Source: Paracentrotus lividus
Lineage: Eukaryota; Echinodermata; Echinoidea; Camarodonta; Echinidae
Assembly: GCA_940671915.1 (NCBI GenBank)
Contig: CALNVZ010000174.1
Location: 1,889,705-1,953,704 of the forward strand
Direction: 5' to 3'
Length of the DNA: 64,000 bases
Part shown: positions 54,481 to 64,000 of the stretch, piece by piece
Layout of the letters: every line of letters starts with the position of its first letter
Numbering within the stretch: the stretch's first letter is position 1
Translations under genes and position numbers: made by a program
Notes under the pieces: model-generated
The model's input: the letters and a program-made list of their open reading frames with translations, nothing else
The model's database searches: none
Told to the model about the DNA's origin: nothing

Positions 54481-56952
54481 ACCGAGAGTGACTGATTGAT
54501 CGTGTGTCTTGTGAACAATTTTTGGAAAAATTGTCATGTGTTTGCCATTGGATTGGCCCTAGATATTGCTAAATAGGCGCTAAAGTTATAAGATACATGG
54601 GTGTACAAATTTACCTTTCTATAATCTAGATCTAGATCTGTAAGAAATATACAGGCCTTAAGATTTAAAAATCTGAATGTTAAATAAGTTGAACGCTTGT
54701 CTGTATGGTTTATTTATTTCATAAAATTATCATGATCAAACAGCACGAGGTCTCGATGTAGATAGTCAACGGTTACTTCGAATTTGTATGCAATTAGAGA
54801 TTTTGATTTACCTGAAATTAAAGACCTAATTTTCTTGCTAAGCTACGTTCTATAAATATTTACAGATCTAGGCCCAAGATCTAGGCCTAGATAAATTCTA
54901 GGCGTCTACCATAATTACAGTTCACGTAAGGATTATTGCAGTATAAATGCGAAATGAGCCTGTCAAAGGGTAGCTTCACCCAACAGTGGATGCAGAAGCT
55001 TAGGCTAGTCTGTGCTGAATAAAGTCTTTTCACTAGTGAAGTGTAATTGATAGCTATCCTTTATGATTGAATTAGAATTAGTCAAGTGTGTAAAACTGTT
55101 ACACGTATCCAGGAAACATTGACAAACAGCATCAGTCTAATTGAAACAATAAGAATCAATTACTTCTCTTGAAGAGAAAGAAAGTTTGATTTGTTCAGTT
55201 GATGATTGTGATGGCACAATTAAACAAGAGTTGCAAAAATTAAAAATCTTGTTGTTTGCTGTTGGTCTCCTTTTTTCTTCTTATTTTTTGAGGGGGGGGG
55301 GGGGGTTTTATGAGTTTTTTTTGGTGGGGGTGGGGGTTGAAATCAATTCAGTTATAAATTACCACTATAACATGTGCATATTGTATTTTTAATTGAATTG
55401 AATTTATTCCACTTATCTTTAAAAAATAAACACACATAGTCTACATAGTATATAGGCCTATATGACAAACGGTTTGTAGGCCTAAATCTATCTGGATAAC
55501 GCTACAGAAAATTTACAGGGAATGAATGTGGTGCGTTCATAAAAAGTTTTGAAATAATTTGTAAATGCAGGCAAGTTCAAGCTATTCTTGTAACTTTTCC
55601 CAAAGTGTTATCCCAACAAATACCTTACCATGATATCTCAATTATTTCATAATTATTATTGTTAATTATTTGTTGGTAAATTTAACACCAAACAAAAGTG
55701 CAAAAATACTATGACTTGGGCCTACCTATGATCTAATTAAACAGACTCAAAATTGACAAATTAAAAAAACTGTAGTGATCTTGATTATTGATATAATGAT
55801 TATAAAGTAGGACTTGCTTTATGTTTACAAGTTAACATTTGAAGTTTAATATGTTATTCTTAAGGATATTAAAGGGTCAAATAATTGAAGGCCATGACCT
55901 TGGATACCCCCTAAGAGGCATGGTGGGGGGGGGGGGGCTTCCCAACACACTGTTTGGAAATGAAAATTTTGGTGCCATGAGCTTTCTATTTTTACTGTAC
56001 AAATTATTAAAATGTGTCCCAAATTGGATAAGCAGCCTGCTCTACATTCAAGTGGAACAAACTATTTAGGTTTTGAAAATTTGTATTCCTTATCTAGACT
56101 AGGCCTCATCCATCTCCTGCTGGTGGTTCCTCAAGTTTTTGGTTTTAAGGTCAAAGTTTGTACTACCACCAGTGGGCATGCTTGGGAAGTTACCAACAAG
56201 TAATACAGGTGAATGAACTCTTTGAGATGAGCTGGATTTGGGCATATCTTCATCCTCGCTTCATCCAAGAATTGCTGTATTCGCTGTATTTCCGGAGCGA
56301 TTAATTTTTCCGCTGAGCAGCCTCAAAGAATGTCCACAGGTCTTGAATTCGCGCTGCATGTTTATAAGCACGCAATTACCATCCCAAATGCAACATGCAT
56401 AAAAAGCAAGCTCATTACTCGCGGGGTTTTTAAATTTTGCGCTGCCGAATCTTCGCTGCGAAATCCGTTGAAAATTAATTGTATCTGAAAATTTTAAATC
56501 CATTACTATTTAGGTACACTGGACAAAAATGATCTTTGTTTTAAATGTATCCATGGGTAGGTAGTATTTTTGCTTTTTCCAAAATTCAGTTATGTTTCCA
56601 AGACTTTTCCAGGCAGTTTATGAATTTAATATAAGCATAAATATATTTAAATCTAAAGAGAGAATTAAATGAATGAACAACACATACAGTAGGCTATTGC
56701 ACTAACAATAAAAAATGACTGCATTCCCTATTAATTTGAAATGATACAGGTAAATGTAATAGGCTTGTTATCATAATTAGGGAGTTTTTGATTCTTGTCG
56801 AATGAACGTAGTACTAGTCGACCGGCAAGTGCACAGTCAACGCGATTGACTGCTCAACCGTTCGTCCACTGCTGAAATCATTTTTCGATTCAGTCGTACG
56901 TACCAGTATACTGTCACAGATAAAAGTAGAATAGAAATGAAGATTGAATTGT

Positions 56953-58273
56953 GATTCTTATGTATTTTCTTTGTTTATCTTTCTTTCCTTTCTCTTCTAA
57001 TCATTTCTTATGTATTCTATTGTTTTCTCCTTCTTCATCTTCTATTTCATTTTCATTTCTTATGTATTTCTTTGTTTTCCTTCTTTATTTTCTATCATTC
57101 TATGTATTTCCTTTATTATCTTTCTTCCTTTCTCTTTATAATTGTTATGTATTTCTTTGTTTCTCCTTTTTCATCTTCTATTTCATCATTTTTTATGTAT
57201 TTCCTTGTTTTATCTTTCCTTTCTCTTCTATCAATTCTTATGTTCTTGTTTTCATTTCTCTTTCATCTTCTTTTTCCATTTCTTTATGTTATTTCTTTGT
57301 TTTCCCTTCTCGATTTTCTATCATTCTTATATATGTATTTCATTGTTTTATCTTCTTTCCTTTCTCTTCTATCAATTTCTTATGAATTTTTTTTGTTTTC
57401 TCCTTCTTTCATCTTCTATTTCACCATTTCTTATGTATCCCTTGTTTTATCTCTCTTCCTTTCTCTTCTATCAATTTCTTATGTATTTCTTTGTTTTCCC
57501 TTCTTTTCATCTTTTACATGTATTTCATCATTTCTTTGTATTCCCTTGTTTTATCTTTCTTTCCTTTTCTCTTTCTATTCAATTTCTATGTCTTTCTTTG
57601 CTTTCTCCTTCTTCTCTCTTCTATTTCATCATTTCTTATGTATTTCTTTGTTTTCCCTTCTTTACTATCATTTCTTATGTATTCTGTTTATCTTTTCTTT
57701 CTTTCTCTTCTATTCAATTTCTTTTGTATTTCTTTGTTTTCTCCTTCTTTTCATCTAGTACTTCATCATTTCTTATGTATTTTCTTTGTTTTAATCTTCT
57801 TTCCTTTCTCTTCCATCAATTTCTTATGTATTTCTCTCTTTCCCCTTCTTTCATCTTTTATTTCATCATTTCTTATGTTATTTAATTTTGTTTTATCTTT
57901 CTTTCCTTCTCTTCCATCAATTTCTTATGTATTTCTCTCTTTTCCCCTTCTTTCATCTTCTACTCACGTTCTTATGTATTTCTTGTCTTATCTTCTTCCT
58001 TTCTCTTCTACAATTTCTTATGGTATTTCTTTGTTTTTCTCCCTCTTTCATCTTCTATTTTCATCATTTCTTATGTATTTCTTTGCCCTCTTTATTTTCT
58101 ATCTTTCTTATTTTTTTCTTGGTTTATCTATTCTTCCTTTCTTCTTCTATCAATTTCTTATGATTATTTCCTTTGTTCTTCCTCCTTTCATTTCTATTTC
58201 CTCATTGTCTTATTGTATTTTTTGTTTTTCCCTTCTTTTCATCTTCTATTTCATCAATTCTTATTGTTCAATC
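56953..58273 (+). repeat. Polypyrimidine tandem repeat (copy B)
   Basis: Twin of 46150-47470. The encoded low-complexity frames are identical to those of copy A. Confidence 0.9.
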
Positions 58274-58284
58274 ATCATTACCAG

Positions 58285-58457
58285 AATATGTTCCTAGTCG
58301 TATCTATGCTCCTCAGGAAAAAACTATGCTTGTTACAAAAAGAAATGTATCAATGTACGGAGATCGCGTCATTTTCTTTCAGCTGCTCCAGCTTAATGGA
58401 ATGCATTACCAACACAGATTCGTTCTTTGGAGACATTTAGAAACGTTCAAATCTTAA
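58285..58457 (+). CDS. Candidate terminal coding exon, family unknown (copy B)
   Basis: Twin of 47482-47654 with the same translation and the same preceding ATTACCAG. It adds no independent support, because the whole unit is duplicated. Confidence 0.3.
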
Positions 58458-59459
58458 TCTCAAAACATTTACTTTTTGTGAAGGCCATACTAACTTGAAA
58501 AATATTTAATTTGTATTATATTGTAAATTTGTAGTCATTTATATAATTATCAAAATATATAAAATTGTTTTTTACTTGTTCAGTGTGTTTGCATTGACAA
58601 TTCCTTTCCTCTTTGACTTTGGACATCAGATTGGAGTGTGCGCCACACAGGCTGTCCTCTTTGAACTAATGTATGATGTATGTTGTTCAACACTTTCATC
58701 TTGTTTACAATGCGCCTTAGGAATAGTTTAACCTAGACAGATGGGCTATACAAATGTGTTATTACTTATTATTATTTTTCCTTGTTTTATTGTTATTATC
58801 CCTTTCTATTCTATCAATTTCTTATGTATTTGCTGTGTGTTCTGAGATCAGTGACGTCATCTTGACGAGTTGCGCCACATGAGAGCGAATAGCAAAAAAA
58901 AAACCCTGGGGGGGAATTAAGTGTCCAAATTTTGGCATCGCACGAGAGCGCCTCATAGCAAATAGTTCTTTGCATGCGCAGAACTTAAAAAACTCCGCTT
59001 AATCTCAGCTAGTTCACATAGTGGACGAGTCATCGGAAAACTGCTTAATATCCCCCCCAAAAAAAAAAAAATAAATAAATAAATAAAAATACCATTTTGT
59101 TCTTCATACACATGGGCAATAAATTTTATTCTTATATTCCCATTTTCTAAAACAGAGGATTGACCAATAGCCGTCTCTAGAAACAAAATATCAATGTAGA
59201 TCTTACAGAATTGCCAGATATGGTGTGTTTGGTTGTCTACTAACAATGTTGGTGCATCTCATTTAGATGAAAACGTTGGACAACACAGTGTTGTTGATTG
59301 ATAAGTTGTAATCTAAACCACGTGGATGAAACTCACCTTTGCTCCAGTTTATATGAATACACCAATCACTCACACTTGCTGGAGCTCTCTCATAACACAG
59401 CATCCATTCATGGTAAACACCAGCTTAAAGGGTGTTATCAATTCTCTAGAATCTTATAA

Positions 59460-60546
59460 CAGTGGTTCCTAAAAAAAGGTTAATCGAAGTTCAAAAGGCG
59501 GTCATTTCAAAAGTATATGGTTTATTTTTGATCATTGTTTACTAAACATACTTAGTAACTCATCAGCTTTAATTTGAGACATTGCTTACGTCCAAACTGT
59601 AATGGCGCACAGAGTTTAGGGTCCTTTGAATGCTGATAGGTACAAAACCCATTTTTTCAAGTTTTTTAGTTTTTTAGGTTATGAAACCAACTTTTATAAA
59701 TTTTTGGTTTTATAGTTCTTTGGGGGTTGTCAAAACACAAAGTTTTCAATGAAATGCAGTTTTCATTTCTCAAAGGAACCTATCTGATGGCAATGAGAGG
59801 GTTCGCCTTTATGAGTCTCTTGAGTCGAGGTGGAGACGTCTGCGTGACGTCTCCTGAGACTTCAGGGCGTCGAGGGGCAAAATGGAACAAAAGTCAAAAC
59901 ATGTTCAATCTTTTCAGTAGACTTCATTAAACGCAGCAAGTAAAAATTATTAACCCTTTCGAATTTCTTTTAGTCGCTTAGCAAGTTCCATCAACGTCTC
60001 TGCTACGTCGTGGATACTTAAGGACGTCGCCAGCAACCGTCCACAAAGATGTCACAGAGACTTGTTCACGTATTTAAAGAAGTCTCTAAAAGATTGGACA
60101 TGTTTTTAACATCTGTTCGATTTTTCTCGACCCGACTTTCTTGCAGAATCAAGAGACGTCGCAGCGACCTCTCCCGGACTCCAGGACTCATGCATAACGA
60201 GGACCCATTTTGATTACCAGTGAGATAGGTCCTTTGGACAAATGAGATTGCATTTCATAAACTTTGTGTGACAAAAACCCCCAAACTATGAAACCAAAAA
60301 TTTTACAAAAAGTTGCGTTTCATACCCTAAACGAAAAAACTTGAAAAAAATGGGTTTTGTACCTATCACCTTCAAAGGACTCTAACTCTGTACCCATTAC
60401 AGTTTGGACGCTAAGCAATGTCTCAAATTAAAAGCCGCATGAGTTTACTTCGTATTTTAGTAAACAATCACAAAAAAAAACCATATTACTTTTTGAAATG
60501 ACTTTGACCTTTGAAACTTCGATTACCTTTTTTTAGGAACACACTG
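59460..60546. mobile_element. 1.09-kb foldback element with CAGTG ends (copy B)
   Basis: Twin of 48657-49743, including the TATAA on both sides. Confidence 0.8.
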
Positions 60547-60551
60547 TATAA

Positions 60552-63493
60552 AAGAGTTTTCATAAGGCACAGAGCTCCAAATTTATTCTAATGCTACCTT
60601 AAAATATTTGATTTTATTTGATGCCTACATGAAATTAGGATAAATTGTTTGCACCACATTTTAAGTAAAAATTACATAATTGATTAGATATGGCCCTGTT
60701 AATGGTCTATAAACTGATAACTTTTTATCTCAACTTTGCATCAAATAATTTTGCTTTTGATTTGCTACTTAAGAAGATTACAAGAGCATCAAATCAAAAT
60801 CAATTTAAAAATGGGTAATTTAAATAACAATTTTCTTGGCAATTGGCAATTCGTCAGTGTTAATGTGTCGCGGGGTTAGGATTGAGTGTAGGCCTACATT
60901 AGCTAATATTTCTTATTCAAATGGATATGAAGAAATGTTCATTCTTATCTCATTGGATGGAAAGTTATCATCTCTTCTGTTTTCTTTCTTTCTTTGTGAT
61001 CACAGGTTCAAACAGGAAGCTCTAGATAAACAGACACATTCTCTTACAAATTGAATCACTACACCTATGCCGACATCACCATCTTGCCTGCTCTTTTTAG
61101 GATTCAGTATTTGCTCTTCAAGTCTTTCCAGGTATATTATGGTTCATTGTTTTGATTAATTTATAATAATTTTAACCATCTTTATTTTAGAACAGGTGTT
61201 GGTAGAAACTTTACTGGGATTCATCCTTATAAAAGTGATCAAAAAAGGGCATTTGAGAAACCCTCCTATAATGTGCCTCTCACAAAAAAATGTATGACCA
61301 TGTTCTTTTAAATACTTGCTTGGATTCTACAAAATACACAAATCAAAACCAAATTCTAAATGGCGCCCCTCCAAAAAGATTATTATACATGTATCTCTGC
61401 TTAGAAGAAACAAGATAGGCCTAATTATTTTGATAGATTTTCTCTCAAATTAATTTCCAGAATAGTGAGAAAAGTGATATTCAAAGCTCTTAGCCTTCGT
61501 GTACTATAGCTTTCTTACGTAGACCAGGTGAGATGATAAATCATAAATCAAATTGAAAGAACTTTTGGCCAAGGGCAAATGTACCATCCATTTCTTAATG
61601 TATGTTTATAATATTTTGAATGTAATGGGAATTTTGATAGCTCTTTAGTATTGAGGCGATTTATTAATGTTGATGTTAAAGGTTGAAGTTTAAATAAATA
61701 TCCTTTATTTTAGCAATATTCTTAATGAACACTGGGAAATTCCCTTTTGTTGCATGTAGGTCATCAAGATTTCTGTTATTTTTTCTTTTGGCCTTTTTTT
61801 TTTTTTTTTTTTCTTAAATAGGAATGTGCATGGAAGTGCATGGAAAAGTTTGGAAAGATTTGTTCATAGGCAATTTTGATTCCCCCCCACCCCCCCCATT
61901 CTTCTATGTTTCTTGCTTAGAAACTCTCTTCCTCTGCGACAATGGTCTCAATAAAAAGCTATATTCTCAATCTTCTCTTGTTCTGTATTTAATCCAATTT
62001 ACATTAGTAGATTTGACACAATGCATCTTTTCACATATTATACCTCTCCTCCTCCTATTTGTTATTAGGCCTACCTTTTTGTGACTACCAAAAAATTCCT
62101 AGTCCATATCTTTTCCTCTCTGCCTTTTTTCTACAGGTTATAAATTTTCTTGTGAAGTTGTGAATCTTTCTTCCATTAATGTTTTCCTCTTCACTGTTTT
62201 TCCTGTGCTTGGCTGTCTCATGTTTATCATTTCATGTATGACTCATAAACATGAATGTGGTATCTCTTTGTTTTCTATCTCCATCTCACAAGTTTTAATT
62301 GCCTCTTGGTCTTTCTCTCTCCTACATTTACTGTATTTTCTTCTCGCGTCTCTCTCTCTCTGACTTTTATATTTTCCTCTATTTTTTTTTTTTACTATTA
62401 ATACTTATCTGCGGCTGTACGAACAAATTCAAGCGTTCCTGAGTGTTTCCATGAGCAACAAATGTCTGGCTGTTCTTTACCCTCTAGCCTTGTCCCAAGG
62501 GCATTTTAATATACACTTGCTGCTCTTTACAAGAATTTGACAGCCAACAGTTTTACCTTGGCACAAGCGAACTAATCAGATTTAGGGGCCTTCTAGAAAT
62601 TCCGGTTTTCACTTTTCAAACCATCAATGCCAGCGTGCACTTTTTTACTTTTTTATTAGATTACAATTGACTAGGTGTTTTAAGCTTAGTAAGAACAGCG
62701 GCTCTGTAAAGCTTTGCCATGCCTCAAGTCACTGAACTACTCAACCTGTTTTCTATCACCAGAATGCAAAATGTTTGAGCAGTGAATCTTATTGATATAA
62801 TTATGCCACTGGAATGATAATACACTTATTCAACTACCCAATACATATAGGCCTATACGCGCAATAATTATATTACCAGTTTAATGCAAAGAAGTACCTC
62901 ATCAAAACATTTTTGTTTACCCATATTAAAATTTAGGCTAATTTTTACCCTGGAGTATTCTCTTGTACATTAGCCATTTATAGTTATTTCAGAGACTGGA
63001 TGATTTATGCAGGCTAGCTTTATAGGCTATGTGTCCTATGAGAGCCACACCTGGCGTCAGTTCTGTCTTGCTTAAATTGATTTGCGTTTTAACATCCTTT
63101 GTCAAAAAACAGAGATCAATTCACTTCAAATAGGGCAAATTATTTAAGGACACTTTCAAATTTGCAGTCCCTAAAGAACTAGGGTGTTTAAAAAAGAATA
63201 ACAATTAGAAAGAACTGACAAAACATTCTCAAATCAGAGTTTTCTCACAGCTTTTTTATATCAGAAGTGCACAATGTCTTTTAAACTAGAATTTGAAACC
63301 ATTTTCATCACACTCTTGAGATTAAGCATCCATCTCATAAAATATCCAATTTTGACTTTGACCCAATCAAAATGAATGTAACTATACCACCCTCCATGCC
63401 TCATTCACAATAGGGGGCGTTAACTTTTACACAAATTTCCATTCACTAGTACCCAAATGTCTTCAGCGTGTTTGTGCTTCAGGCATTAATTTT
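60552..63493. other. No clear gene (copy B)
   Basis: Twin of 49749-52690. The same short unassigned open frames are present. Confidence 0.4.
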
Positions 63494-63730
63494 TCAGTGA
63501 ATTACTGTTGGTCCTGCTTTTTGTACAATTACATGTAAATTGGTCAAAGGCTGCTGACTCATGTTGACCCCGAGGCAAGTGGATTTGGTGATCTGATTCA
63601 CAAGCTGGAATTTGCCAAATCCTCCAAACCTATCTTTGAGGTCAGGCCTCTCCTGAGCCTCTTGAGATATTAATGTGGCAGAGAATATGAGGACGGTGAA
63701 AGAAAATTGATGGGGGGGTCTCTCTATCAA
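63494..63730 (-). CDS. Unidentified small open frame or exon, 78 codons (copy B)
   Basis: Twin of 52691-52927 with the same translation; see there for its hydrophobic start and the possible splice acceptor. Confidence 0.25.
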   Translation of the reverse strand: MIERPPHQFSFTVLIFSATLISQEAQERPDLKDRFGGFGKFQLVNQITKSTCLGVNMSQQPLTNLHVIVQKAGPTVIH

Positions 63731-64000
63731 GATAATAAGTAGATTTAAAAAGAGTAACTTATCATTAATCGTAAACTTCTCTTAAAGATTATTCTGGAAG
63801 TATGGAATCTGAAACATATTCGATTTTTAAGAGCAGCTATCCCTATTAGCACTATTTGAAGCAATATGAATGTAACAAAAAGGCTAAAATCTGTCAAGTG
63901 CAGACCACCTTAGCCCTACAATGTATGCTTTACTAGTGAACACATTTTGCTTTTGCAAATCGGTGTCTGCATATGATGTCTATATACATGATCTCTCTCG

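Larger units (their letters stand above)
53223..64000. repeat. Duplicated 10.75-kb unit, copy B (right of gap)
   Basis: Begins at the same base as copy A (GTTGGTATTAAATTTG) and ends at the last base of the window, exactly the base where copy A meets the gap. That coincidence suggests the window stops at a contig or scaffold end. From 55708 onward it looks identical to copy A at an offset of 10803. The first 2.44 kb carry many small indels. Confidence 0.95.

Noticed and set aside
53223-64000. Recent true segmental duplication of 10.75 kb
   Set aside because: Kept only as the less likely option: identical ends, the N gap, the fixed offset and the error-dense first parts fit double assembly better.
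1-64000. tRNA, rRNA or snRNA genes
   Set aside because: I scanned for cloverleaf A/B boxes and snRNA motifs by eye and saw none I could support; a covariance-model search would settle it.

Overview
This is a 64-kb piece of an animal (eukaryotic) genome. It is AT-rich, intron-rich and full of short inverted-repeat elements. Intron-split metazoan genes, a histone gene with a metazoan-type 3' hairpin, and frequent TAGGCCTA and TACATGTA words suggest a marine invertebrate deuterostome, most likely an echinoderm such as a sea urchin. The species call is inference.

Three genes can be read with confidence. (1) Seven exons at 1220-7670 (+) encode the C-terminal half of checkpoint kinase Chk1: the end of the kinase domain, the SQ regulatory region and the KA1 domain. 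The exons for the N-terminal half lie before base 1. (2) An intronless histone H2A.X is at 12416-12826 (-), with a TATA/CCAAT promoter, a histone 3' stem-loop and a histone downstream element. (3) Eleven exons spanning 20615-38260 (-) rebuild a complete Kirrel/Neph-type cell-adhesion protein of about 743 residues: signal peptide, five Ig domains, one membrane segment, and a cytoplasmic tail ending in a PDZ-binding T-N-V. From memory, the human counterparts CHEK1, H2AX and KIRREL3 all lie on 11q23-q24, so this looks like ancient linkage. Chk1 and H2A.X also act in the same DNA-damage pathway.

Mobile DNA fills the introns and spacers. There is a dead, 5'-truncated non-LTR retrotransposon in the last Kirrel intron, a TTAA-flanked THAP-encoding (Kolobok-like) remnant in Kirrel intron 1, an intact 112-bp hAT-type MITE with a perfect 8-bp target duplication, TA-flanked MITEs, several foldback elements, and an element built of about 157-bp units.

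From about 39 kb onward I find no convincing multi-exon gene. This part holds a 15-bp minisatellite, A/T tracts, a diverged tandem duplication (40.7-42.4 kb), and then a unit of about 10.75 kb present twice (42463-53197 and 53223-64000) around a 25-N gap. After the first 2.44 kb the two copies keep a constant 10803-base offset and look identical. Within the first 2.44 kb they differ mainly by small indels. An assembly artefact at a scaffold end is more likely than a true recent duplication. The unit carries a minisatellite, a 1.3-kb polypyrimidine tandem repeat, two foldback elements and two unidentified exon-like open frames.
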